DNA from: Sva-07 sp963715285
GTDB taxonomy: Bacteria; Actinomycetota; Acidimicrobiia; Acidimicrobiales; Ilumatobacteraceae
Length of the DNA: 64,000 nt
Assembly (NCBI GenBank): GCA_963715285.1
Contig: CAVQRU010000008.1
Location: 34,764-98,763 of the forward strand
Direction of reading: 5' to 3'
Shown here in pieces: positions 1-6,651 of this stretch. Positions within the stretch are counted from its first letter, which is position 1. The number at the start of each line of letters is the position of its first letter. A model generated the notes under the pieces. That model was not told the DNA's origin. It searched no databases and worked only from the letters and a program-made list of their open reading frames with translations. A program made the translations under genes and the position numbers.

Positions 1-1
1 C

Positions 2-616
2 CTCCGCCTGGTCGAGCCGACGAGTGGAATCGTCGCGCTGAACGGCGTGTCGATCGCCGACATCCCGTTCGCCGAACTGCGTCGCCGAGTCGCGCTGGTG
101 CCCCAGGAGGTCGAGTTGTTCGCGGGGACGCTGCGCGACAACGTCACCCTCTTCGACGACGACCGTTCCGAGGCCGACGTGGTCGACGCGCTGGAGCGAG
201 TCGGACTCGGTGCGTTGGCCGCGGCGGGCATCGACCGCGAACTCGGTGCCGGCGGTGCGGGGTTGTCGGCAGGCGAGGCGCAGCTGCTCGCGCTCGCCCG
301 GGTGTGGTTGCGCGATCCCGACCTCGTGGTGCTCGACGAAGCGACCGCGCGGGTCGATCCCGAGACCGAGCGGCGCCTCGAGGCCGCGGTCGTCGAGCTG
401 ATGCGCGGGCGCACCACGCTGGTGATCGCACACCGTCTGTCGACGCTGAAGTCGGTCGACGAGATCATCGTGTTCGACCACGGCCGCATCGTCGAACACG
501 GCGACCGGGCCGACCTCGTCGGTGACGACGACAGCCGCTTCGCTCGGTTGCTCGCGGTGTCGCTCGACGACGAACAGCGTCCGGCCACCGAAATCGGCGT
601 GGAGGTGACATCGTGA
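2..616 (+). CDS. ABC exporter subunit, ATP-binding end (5' truncated by window)
   Basis: This is the C-terminal part of an ABC nucleotide-binding domain; the frame is open to the left edge, so the membrane part and Walker A lie outside. Visible are the Q-loop (VPQEVELFAGTLRDN), a signature of the form LSAGEAQ, Walker B with the normal catalytic glutamate (LVVLDEATA) and the H-loop (IAHRLST). The layout is that of a fused TMD-NBD exporter. Its stop overlaps the GTG start of the next exporter gene by GTGA, so the two are almost certainly co-translated halves of one heterodimeric exporter. The substrate cannot be told from sequence. Confidence 0.9.
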   Translation, partial: LRLVEPTSGIVALNGVSIADIPFAELRRRVALVPQEVELFAGTLRDNVTLFDDDRSEADVVDALERVGLGALAAAGIDRELGAGGAGLSAGEAQLLALARVWLRDPDLVVLDEATARVDPETERRLEAAVVELMRGRTTLVIAHRLSTLKSVDEIIVFDHGRIVEHGDRADLVGDDDSRFARLLAVSLDDEQRPATEIGVEVTS

Positions 617-2394
617 CCATCGGACTCGACCTCGTTCCCGATCACGACGACGACCCGACCGTGGTCGGCGCCGGCGAACTGGACGACTTCGACGTGTCCG
701 CGGTCCCGAACGTGTGGGCATTGGCCTGGCGGGCGTCGCAGCACCGGCCCCGTGAGTTCTGGGTCGGATGGGCGCTCTTCGTGGTGTTCTTCACGATGCC
801 CGCGATCAGCGGGTACTTCCTCGGCCAGGGGTACACCGCGCTCGAGGACGGCGACACCACGGCGACGATCGGATGGGCCGCGGCGATCGCGGTGAGCGAA
901 CTCGTTCGGATGGTGGCGATCCACCACGGCGCCCTCATCTGGACCAAGGCCTGGATCCACATGCAGACGTTGCTGCGCGCCAACATGCTCAGCGCGCAGA
1001 TGGCGAGCGGTGGTGTCCACGCCGGTCAGCCGGTCGGTTCAGCCGGTTCGGCGGTGACGCACTTCCGTGACGACACCGAGGACGTCGCCAATCTCGTCGA
1101 CGGCATGGTCGACATCTCCGGCGGCCTGGTGTTCACCGTGATCGCCGGCTTCGTGTTGGGCTCCGCCGATGCCCGCGCGGCGGCCGTGCTGATCATCCCG
1201 CTGCTCGGGGTCGGTATCGCGACCCGGGTGCTCGACACGCGGATCAAGGAGTACCGTTCGGCCGACCGCGAGGCGACGGAGCGTGTGACCGGTCTGTTGG
1301 GTGACGTGATGGCGGCGGCCACGACCGTGAAGGTGAACGACGCATCCGAACCGATGCTGCGCCGCCTCGCCGTGCTCGTCGAACGGCGCCGCCACACGGC
1401 GGTTCGCGATCGTGTGCTCGAAGAGGGTGTGATGGCCTTCAGCCAGGGCGCCGCCGACATCGGTCTGGGACTGGTGCTGCTCGTCAGCGCGGGTGCGATC
1501 GCGTCGGGGGCGTTCGACCTCGGCACGCTGGCGCTGTTCACGGCCTACCTCGGCTGGTTGAGCTTCCTGCCGCGCATGGTGGGACGTGTGCTGGCTCGTC
1601 GCAAGCAGGCGGGGGTTGCGTTCGACCGGATGCGCAGGCTCGTCGCGGAGCAGGAGGCCGCCAACACCGTGCGGGCCCGCCGGCTCCCGATCGATCCCGG
1701 CGACCAGCGGACTCGACCCGACGTCGTTCGCCCGGACCGTGTGCCCCTGCAGGAGTTCGAGATCTGCAGCCTGAGCGTCGCGTACGGCGACCGGACGGTG
1801 CTGACCGGCATCGACATGACGGTGCGTCGCGGCGAGTTCGTGGTGATCACCGGGCCAGTCGGCGCCGGCAAGAGCACGCTGCTGCGCGCCCTGCTCGGGC
1901 TGGCATGGCAGGCCGACGTCACCGGTTCGGTCCGCTGGAACGGCGACGAGATCGGCGACCGCGCCGCATTCCTCGTCCCACCGAACGCCGCGTTCCTGCC
2001 GCAGGTGCCGCAGCTGATCTCCGACAGCGTGGCCGACAACGTCGGCCTCGGCCCCGTCGATCCCGAGCAGCTCGCCTCGGCACTGCGACTGGCTGCGATC
2101 ACCGAGGACATCGAGGCGATGCCCGACGGGTCGTCCACGCTGATCGGTCCGCGTGGGCTGCGCCTCTCGGGCGGCCAGCGTCAGCGGCTCGCAACCGCCC
2201 GGGCGCTGGTGCACTCACCGGAGCTGGTGGTGCTCGACGACCTGTCGAGCGCGCTCGACGTCGAGACCGAGGTGCAGCTCTGGACGAACCTCGCCGATGC
2301 CGGGATGACGGTCATCGCCGTGTCGCATCGCGCGGTGGCGTTCGATCGTGCCGATCAGGTGCTGCGGCTCGAACACGGTCGCCTCGTCGACTGA
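613..2394 (+). CDS. ABC exporter, fused permease and ATPase (second half-transporter)
   Basis: 593 aa with a GTG start, preceded by GGAGGTG at 601-607 inside the upstream gene. An N-terminal six-helix exporter domain covers about residues 45-330 and the ATPase domain about 375-590. Motifs seen are Walker A (GPVGAGKST), Q-loop (FLPQVPQ), signature LSGGQRQRL and H-loop (VSHRA). Walker B reads LVVLDDLSS, so the residue at the catalytic glutamate position is aspartate, whereas the partner subunit keeps glutamate. One degenerate and one canonical ATP site is typical of heterodimeric type IV exporters. Cargo is unknown; lipid, peptide or drug export are all possible. Confidence 0.92.
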   Translation: MTIGLDLVPDHDDDPTVVGAGELDDFDVSAVPNVWALAWRASQHRPREFWVGWALFVVFFTMPAISGYFLGQGYTALEDGDTTATIGWAAAIAVSELVRMVAIHHGALIWTKAWIHMQTLLRANMLSAQMASGGVHAGQPVGSAGSAVTHFRDDTEDVANLVDGMVDISGGLVFTVIAGFVLGSADARAAAVLIIPLLGVGIATRVLDTRIKEYRSADREATERVTGLLGDVMAAATTVKVNDASEPMLRRLAVLVERRRHTAVRDRVLEEGVMAFSQGAADIGLGLVLLVSAGAIASGAFDLGTLALFTAYLGWLSFLPRMVGRVLARRKQAGVAFDRMRRLVAEQEAANTVRARRLPIDPGDQRTRPDVVRPDRVPLQEFEICSLSVAYGDRTVLTGIDMTVRRGEFVVITGPVGAGKSTLLRALLGLAWQADVTGSVRWNGDEIGDRAAFLVPPNAAFLPQVPQLISDSVADNVGLGPVDPEQLASALRLAAITEDIEAMPDGSSTLIGPRGLRLSGGQRQRLATARALVHSPELVVLDDLSSALDVETEVQLWTNLADAGMTVIAVSHRAVAFDRADQVLRLEHGRLVD

Positions 2395-2399
2395 CGGCC

Positions 2400-2411
2400 G
2401 ACCCCGGGGTC
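2400..2411. terminator. Short GC palindrome between converging genes
   Basis: A perfect 12-nt palindrome (GACCCCGGGGTC) lies between the stop of the plus-strand exporter gene and the stop of the minus-strand glycosyltransferase, just touching the latter. The position fits a shared transcription stop, but the hairpin is small and has no T-run. Confidence 0.25.
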
Positions 2412-3567
2412 AGCGGCGCTCGAACGCGAGGTCGAGCGCCTCCCGCGCCGACGGCGAGGTCGCGAACTGTCGCGCAATGGCTTCGCAGCGCTGCACGGCA
2501 TCGGCATCGTCCAGCGCCGCGGCGATGGCGGCGGTGATTCGATTTCGATCCGCCGGGCCGAGCGGCCGTCGGTCGTCTCCTCGCGTCTCAGCGCGAACGA
2601 CTCGGCCGAGTCGGTGGTGCTCGACGAGGTCTGCGTTGGCGAATTGATCGGCGAACGACGGCAGCACGACGACCGGGACGCCCGCGGCGATCGATCCGAA
2701 CAGCGTTCCGGAGCCGCCATGACACACGGTCAGCGCGGCTTGCGCGACGACCTGGCGCTGGTCGATCCAGCGCTCGACATGGACATGGTCGGGCAGATTC
2801 CCGAGCGACGCCGGTTCGAGGTGACGTCCGATCGTGAGCAGGACGCGAGCGTCGATGCCGTCGAGAGCATCGATCAGCAACCGGTAGTGGTCGAGTGCGT
2901 CGGTCATGTGCGGAAGCACCGTGCCGAGGGTCGCGTACACGAGCGGGCCGGACGCGCCGTGCCACCAGTCGGGCAGGGGTGCGGTCGGCGGGTCGTTCGC
3001 TCCGCCGCAGCGGATGGTCGTCGGAAACGGCGACGGATCGAGCATCTCGGGGAATCGGGTGAGGTACGGCGACGAACGAATCGCCGCGGTCAGGCCGGTG
3101 TGCCGATCCTCGAGGGCCGGGGCGGCGACGGCGAGCGATCCCCACTCGATCCGGGCGAGGGAGATGGCGACCTGAGCCATCGGGATGCCTGCGATCGTCG
3201 CGAATGCTGCTGAGGCGTACTCGCACGGGTCCCGCACGATGATGTCGGGCCGGAATCGACGCCCGTGCTCGACCAGCGCGTCGTACATGGCCGTCGCTGC
3301 GAGTTGCCCGAACAGCTCGCGGTTGCCGATCACTGAGGCGTCGCTGGGCGAGGCGATCGCCAGCCGATCTCGCAACGGTGCGATGGCGTGCTCCGGCGGT
3401 TCGGCGCCCTCGGCGAAGTCGAAGCCGTCGCGTCGGATCATCGCTTCGAGCGCTGGAGGTCCGACGACGAGGACGTCGTCGCCACGCCCGCGGGCGTCGT
3501 CCACGACCATCGAGAGCGGGATCCAGTGTCCGGCTCCGCCGAGCGAGCACGCGGCGAGCACCCGCAT
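2410..3567 (-). CDS. GT1-family glycosyltransferase (UGT/MGT-like)
   Basis: 385 aa. The N-terminus has the GT1 start (LAACSLGGAGHWIPL), equivalent to the glycine/His loop of macrolide and sterol glycosyltransferases. The C-terminal domain carries the donor-binding signature around CHGGSGTLFGS and PSFADQFANA. This is a soluble GT-B enzyme that transfers a sugar from a nucleotide donor to a small acceptor such as a lipid or secondary metabolite. It lies 3 nt downstream of the CGNR-type regulator gene, so the two probably form an operon. Acceptor and sugar cannot be assigned. Confidence 0.85.
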   Translation of the reverse strand: MRVLAACSLGGAGHWIPLSMVVDDARGRGDDVLVVGPPALEAMIRRDGFDFAEGAEPPEHAIAPLRDRLAIASPSDASVIGNRELFGQLAATAMYDALVEHGRRFRPDIIVRDPCEYASAAFATIAGIPMAQVAISLARIEWGSLAVAAPALEDRHTGLTAAIRSSPYLTRFPEMLDPSPFPTTIRCGGANDPPTAPLPDWWHGASGPLVYATLGTVLPHMTDALDHYRLLIDALDGIDARVLLTIGRHLEPASLGNLPDHVHVERWIDQRQVVAQAALTVCHGGSGTLFGSIAAGVPVVVLPSFADQFANADLVEHHRLGRVVRAETRGDDRRPLGPADRNRITAAIAAALDDADAVQRCEAIARQFATSPSAREALDLAFERR

Positions 3568-3570
3568 CGG

Positions 3571-4134
3571 TCAGCCCGAACGCTGGCGGGCGCGATGGTC
3601 GGCCGTGTGGGTGCGACTGGCACACCGGGGATCGGAACAGAACCGTCGCGAGCCGTTGCGGGTGGCGTCGTAGAACAGGTGGTCGCAGTCGGCGGCTGCG
3701 CACGTGCCGAATCGGTCGGTGCCGTGGTCGCAGATCTCCTGCGCCAGGGCCATCAGGATGTCGGCGACCACCTGGTCGTCGAAGCGCGCCGACGCGGGCG
3801 TCCAGTGGATGTGGAGACCGGCACCGTCGTGGTCGGTCACCGACGGCGTGATGTGCAGGTCGGCCAACTGCCCGTTGATCCACACCACCGTGGGTTCTCG
3901 AGCGGCGGTCGGCAACGAGTGGAGGGTGTCGACCATCGCTCCGACCCGTGAGTCGACGCGGTCGATCGACGCGGCCGAGGCCGAGCCGGCACGTGTGAAC
4001 CCGTGGTCGCTCAGCAGCCCTCGAACGTCCGCGGTGCCGCCGACGTCGCGGGCGTCGGCGAGGGCGTTCACGAGATCGACCATCGCCTCGATGGTGAGAC
4101 GGATCTCGGTGTCGTGTCCGGATGTGACGTACAC
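3571..4134 (-). CDS. CGNR-type zinc-finger regulator (variant motif)
   Basis: 187 aa. The N-terminal part resembles the ABATE stress-response domain of CGNR proteins, and the C-terminus carries a four-cysteine zinc finger. The first Cys pair is in GTCAAADC and the second in RFCSDPRC, followed by a basic stretch. The family's defining CGNR tetrapeptide is here CASR, a variant that keeps the metal-binding Cys and the final Arg. These proteins are thought to be DNA-binding regulators. It heads an operon with the glycosyltransferase and is divergent from the PQ-loop gene, whose upstream region may contain its operator. Confidence 0.85.
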   Translation of the reverse strand: MYVTSGHDTEIRLTIEAMVDLVNALADARDVGGTADVRGLLSDHGFTRAGSASAASIDRVDSRVGAMVDTLHSLPTAAREPTVVWINGQLADLHITPSVTDHDGAGLHIHWTPASARFDDQVVADILMALAQEICDHGTDRFGTCAAADCDHLFYDATRNGSRRFCSDPRCASRTHTADHRARQRSG

Positions 4135-4161
4135 GACACCAGCGTAACCATCCGTGTTGGT

Positions 4162-4191
4162 GTAAGGTACTAACTCGTCGTAGCTACTTAC
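4162..4191. promoter_or_regulatory. Imperfect inverted repeat in divergent promoter region
   Basis: GTAAG plus GTAC on the left faces GTAGC plus TACTTAC on the right, with one bulged base. It lies in the 65-bp gap between the divergent CGNR regulator and the PQ-loop gene and ends 9 nt before the latter's start. It could be the regulator's operator, but this rests only on position and symmetry. Confidence 0.3.
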
Positions 4192-4199
4192 ATCGAGAA

Positions 4200-4850
4200 A
4201 TGCAGAACCCCGTGGACATCATCATCAACCTCCTGGTCGTCGTCGCCACCGTGCTCGGCTCGTGGATGGCGTTCCCGCAGGCGCTCCGCCTGGCGCGTAC
4301 GCGTCGGGTCGAGGGGGTCTCGGCGGTGTGGATCGGCGTCAGCCTCGCGATCAACGGGTGGTGGCTGACCTACGGCCTGGTGGCCGGTGTCTGGGCCGTC
4401 GTTCCCGTGTCGGTCGTCTCGCTGCTGCTCTACGGCACGATGGCGGTCGTGTACCTCGCGACCGTCGGCCGGTCGGCGATCGCACCGATGGCGCTGGGCA
4501 CCTTCGTGCTCGGGATGGTGCCCCTGCCGTTCCTGATCGCCGGCGGGTGGACACTGGCGGCGATCGCCGTCGGCCTCTCCTACGGACTCCAGTTGCTGCC
4601 GGCGGTCGTGGCGGCCTGCCGGAGCAGCGACCTGATCGGCGTCTCCGCGGCGACATGGCTGATCGCCTGGCTCGAGGCGGCACTGTGGTTGGTGTACGGA
4701 GTCGTCGTCGGCGACGTCGCACTCACGCTGGCCGGCATCGTGGGCGTGGCCATGGCCTCGATCATCCTCGCCCGCCTCGCGGTGACGGGCCACGAGCCGT
4801 TTCTCGCGGTCGATCCGCGGCGACGGCTCCTCGCCGGCCGGTCGCTCTGA
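4200..4850 (+). CDS. PQ-loop / SWEET-like membrane protein
   Basis: 216 aa, almost entirely hydrophobic, with about seven predicted membrane helices. Two PQ-loop-like triple-helix units can be seen, the first around WMAFPQALRLARTRRVEGVS and the second around LQLLPAVVAACRSSDLIGVS. That arrangement is typical of SWEET/PQ-loop transporters. Bacterial SemiSWEETs have a single unit of about 90 aa, so a seven-helix bacterial protein is the longer form. It probably transports a small solute such as a sugar or amino acid; the substrate is unknown. It is a single gene followed by the cold-shock gene with its own leader. Confidence 0.75.
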   Translation: MQNPVDIIINLLVVVATVLGSWMAFPQALRLARTRRVEGVSAVWIGVSLAINGWWLTYGLVAGVWAVVPVSVVSLLLYGTMAVVYLATVGRSAIAPMALGTFVLGMVPLPFLIAGGWTLAAIAVGLSYGLQLLPAVVAACRSSDLIGVSAATWLIAWLEAALWLVYGVVVGDVALTLAGIVGVAMASIILARLAVTGHEPFLAVDPRRRLLAGRSL

Positions 4851-4863
4851 CCGCCGACCGCGG

Positions 4864-4891
4864 TGGACAATCGAACAATGGTCACTAGTCT
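4864..4891 (+). promoter_or_regulatory. Candidate promoter of the cold-shock gene
   Basis: TGGACA at 4864-4869, a 16-nt spacer and TAGTCT at 4886-4891 give a sigma-70-like promoter. Transcription would start near 4898 and leave a leader of about 45 nt, which includes the hairpin at 4918-4940. Confidence 0.4.
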
Positions 4892-4917
4892 GACCCTCGT
4901 AAACGTGAGTCAACGGT

Positions 4918-4940
4918 GGCTCCGATTTCAACAAGGAGCC
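4918..4940 (+). promoter_or_regulatory. Leader hairpin covering the ribosome-binding site of the cold-shock gene
   Basis: GGCTCC at 4918-4923 is perfectly complementary to GGAGCC at 4935-4940, with an 11-nt loop. The Shine-Dalgarno sequence AAGGAG (4933-4938) lies mostly inside the 3' arm, 5 nt before the ATG at 4944. In RNA form this would occlude the ribosome-binding site and could act as a temperature-dependent translation switch. Confidence 0.45.
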
Positions 4941-4943
4941 GAA

Positions 4944-5144
4944 ATGGCCACAGGTACAGTGAAGTTCTTCAACGACGAGAAGGGCTTTGGTTTCATCTCT
5001 CGCGACGACGGCGACGACGTCTTCGTGCACTACTCGAACATCGTCGGCTCCGGCCGTCGTTCGCTGAACGACGGCGACACCGTCGAGTTCGAGATCGCTG
5101 CCGGCCGCAAGGGCCCGGAAGCGGTCGACGTCAAAGTCGTCTGA
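4944..5144 (+). CDS. csp: Cold-shock protein (CspA family)
   Basis: 66 aa, a single cold-shock domain of normal length. RNP1 is KGFGFI at residues 13-18 and RNP2 is VFVHY at 26-30; together they bind single-stranded RNA and DNA. The family acts as an RNA chaperone that melts mRNA structure at low temperature. The ATG at 4944 follows a strong AAGGAG and is preferred to an in-frame upstream ATG. The stop codon overlaps the AGGAGG of the next small gene, so both are likely co-transcribed up to the hairpin at 5467. Confidence 0.97.
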   Translation: MATGTVKFFNDEKGFGFISRDDGDDVFVHYSNIVGSGRRSLNDGDTVEFEIAAGRKGPEAVDVKVV

Positions 5145-5157
5145 GGAGGCGTTCCGA

Positions 5158-5451
5158 TTGGCTCGAAGTCCCCAGTCCTACCAGAAGCGACAACGAGAAC
5201 TCCGTAAGAAGGAGCGCAAGGCCGAGAAGCTTGCCGTACGACACGGCAAGAGCTCGGACTCCGACGAGGAGCCCACTGAGGGCCCCGACGAGGACGCGCT
5301 GCTCGAGGAGTTCCGTCAGTTGAACGAGAAGTTCGCTGCCGGCGACGTCGAGGAGGACGACTTCGAGTACCGCAAGGCGGAGATCTTCGCCGAACTCGGC
5401 CTCGGGGAACCCCCCGAACCGCGTGAGGACGCTCCCGAATCGTCCGACTGA
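5158..5451 (+). CDS. Small charged protein downstream of csp
   Basis: 97 aa with a TTG start at 5158, placed 8 nt after an AGGAGG (5144-5149) that overlaps the csp stop codon. The first 30 residues are very basic (RQRELRKKERKAEKLA); the rest is acidic and ends EDAPESSD. A middle segment (about 48-80: LLEEFRQLNEKFAAGDVEED...YRKAEIFAELG) looks like a short helical hairpin of the SHOCT type. Function is unknown. The basic arm and co-transcription with an RNA chaperone suggest nucleic-acid or ribosome contact, which is inference. Confidence 0.75.
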   Translation: MARSPQSYQKRQRELRKKERKAEKLAVRHGKSSDSDEEPTEGPDEDALLEEFRQLNEKFAAGDVEEDDFEYRKAEIFAELGLGEPPEPREDAPESSD

Positions 5452-5466
5452 CCCTCAACAATCTGC

Positions 5467-5505
5467 AGAACGACCCCCGGCTGGCCCGGGGGTCGTTCTC
5501 GTTTT
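5467..5505 (+). terminator. Intrinsic terminator after csp operon
   Basis: A 14-bp perfect stem (5467-5480 with 5486-5499) has a 5-nt loop and is followed by CGTTTT. It sits just after the small csp partner gene and before the convergent methyltransferase. Confidence 0.85.
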
Positions 5506-5520
5506 CCGGTCCGGTGGTGG

Positions 5521-6153
5521 TCAGCTGCGCTCGGCCGCGAGCCAGAACCCGGTGCCGGCACGTGCGGTGCGGCCCTGCCAGGCGCCGGGGAGGGCGGCGA
5601 GGACGTCGGTGGCCGGGAGATGGATCGGTGTCTGGTCGCCGAGGGTGTTGACCCAGACCACCCTGCCCCCGGGTCGCAGGACGCGGTCGACTTCGTGGGG
5701 GAACAGCAGCATGTTGATCATCAGCACCACGTCGAACGAGCGGTCCGGGAACGGCAGGCTCGATGCGTCGGCGTTCACCCGAGGAGCGAGGTCGCCGGGC
5801 GCGTGATGGAGCATCTGCGTCGAGAGATCGGTCGCCACGAGCGAGCCCACGATGCCGGCGAGCAGGAGCGTTCCCGCGCCGGTCCCGGATCCCAGCTCGA
5901 GCCACCTGCCGTCGATGGGAACGGCACCTCGTTCGAGTGCGTCACGCACCGGTGCTGCCTTGGTGTCGTCGACGTGGCGGGTCGACCACTCCTCGGCCAG
6001 CGAGTCGAAGACGCCTGCGACCCGATCGGCGTCGTCCTGGGTCCACGGCTCGCCGAGCGCGACCGACCGGGTGAGCTTGCGCATCGGATGGTCCGGTCCG
6101 GCGAACGGCTCGGGCTCTCGCGCCGATGGATGGTCCGCCAACTCCTCGATCAT
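5521..6153 (-). CDS. Class I SAM-dependent methyltransferase
   Basis: 210 aa. Motif I is WLELGSGTGAGTLLLAG around residues 83-99, followed by VATDLS (motif II) and the post-motifs FDVVLMINML and VLRPGGRVVWVN, as in UbiE/Methyltransf_11 enzymes. The N-terminal 60 residues are a helical cap. It is a cytosolic enzyme that methylates a small molecule, but the substrate is unknown. It is monocistronic, and its upstream side carries a long palindrome followed by the arsR promoter. Confidence 0.88.
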   Translation of the reverse strand: MIEELADHPSAREPEPFAGPDHPMRKLTRSVALGEPWTQDDADRVAGVFDSLAEEWSTRHVDDTKAAPVRDALERGAVPIDGRWLELGSGTGAGTLLLAGIVGSLVATDLSTQMLHHAPGDLAPRVNADASSLPFPDRSFDVVLMINMLLFPHEVDRVLRPGGRVVWVNTLGDQTPIHLPATDVLAALPGAWQGRTARAGTGFWLAAERS

Positions 6154-6161
6154 CCCGCCAA

Positions 6162-6196
6162 GTGTGACATCTGGGGTCAGACCCCAGATGTCACAC
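6162..6196. repeat. Long palindrome, copy 1 (25-nt core family)
   Basis: Two perfect 17-nt arms flank a central A. The core ACATCTGGGGTC-A-GACCCCAGATGT is identical to the core at 16686-16710, but the outer arms (GTGTG/CACAC) differ while staying self-complementary. It lies between divergent genes, so a simple terminator role does not fit. Confidence 0.85.
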
Positions 6197-6208
6197 GAGG
6201 CCGGGTTG

Positions 6209-6237
6209 TTGCATTCATCGTTGAATAGTTATAGAGT
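6209..6237 (+). promoter_or_regulatory. arsR promoter with internal operator
   Basis: TTGCAT (6209-6214), a 17-nt spacer and TAGAGT (6232-6237) form a good promoter. The predicted start site falls on or next to the A of the ATG at 6245, giving a leaderless mRNA. The inverted repeat ATTCA-TCGT-TGAAT (6213-6226) overlaps the -35 element and the spacer, where a dimeric ArsR repressor would block polymerase. Confidence 0.6.
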
Positions 6238-6244
6238 GCTCGTC

Positions 6245-6580
6245 ATGCCCAAGGCACTTCCACCCGAACTGCTCGAACACGTGGCCGAACGATTCCGCGT
6301 GCTCGGTGACTCGACCCGACTGAGCATCATCCGCACGCTCCTCGACGAGGGCGAGATGAACGTCGGCGAGCTCGTCGACCAACTCGGCACGAGCCAGGCC
6401 AACGTCTCGAAGCATCTGCGCATCCTGCACGACGCTCGCATCGTCACTCGGCGTGCGGAAGGCACCGCCGCCTACTACTCGGTCACCGACCCGAGTCTGA
6501 TGCCGGTCTGCGCGATCGTCTGCGATCGTCTGCGCGACCAGGCGGCTGCCGACGCCCGAACGTTCGCCGCCTCCACCTGA
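6245..6580 (+). CDS. ArsR-family winged-helix repressor
   Basis: 111 aa. The fold is typical: a helical start, the recognition region TSQANVSKHLRILHDARIV (about 59-77) and a beta-wing (RRAEGTAAYYSVT). The classical metal box is replaced by ELVDQLGTSQ, and Cys residues occur only near the C-terminus (VCAIVCDRL), so the inducer need not be a metal. The gene has its own palindrome-bearing promoter and lies 71 bp upstream of an MMPL exporter, so it probably represses itself and the exporter. The start is supported by the leaderless promoter. Confidence 0.92.
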   Translation: MPKALPPELLEHVAERFRVLGDSTRLSIIRTLLDEGEMNVGELVDQLGTSQANVSKHLRILHDARIVTRRAEGTAAYYSVTDPSLMPVCAIVCDRLRDQAAADARTFAAST

Positions 6581-6589
6581 TCTCCATCC

Positions 6590-6625
6590 ACCCATCACCC
6601 CCAAGTCACCCATCACCCCCAAGTC
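6590..6625. repeat. 18-bp tandem duplication between arsR and the MMPL gene
   Basis: Two exact adjacent copies of an 18-nt C-rich unit (6590-6607 and 6608-6625) fill half of the intergenic gap. No function is evident. Confidence 0.8.
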
Positions 6626-6651
6626 AACCCCCGACCCACCCTGAGGAACCC

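Noticed and set aside
1039..2214. Long open frames antisense to the exporter and many other genes (also 14997-16988, 36007-38046, 49041-51107, 57321-59384)
   Set aside because: They are shadows of real genes in GC-rich DNA. Their predicted proteins are Arg/Asp/His-rich with no recognisable domain, and the opposite frames carry clear families.
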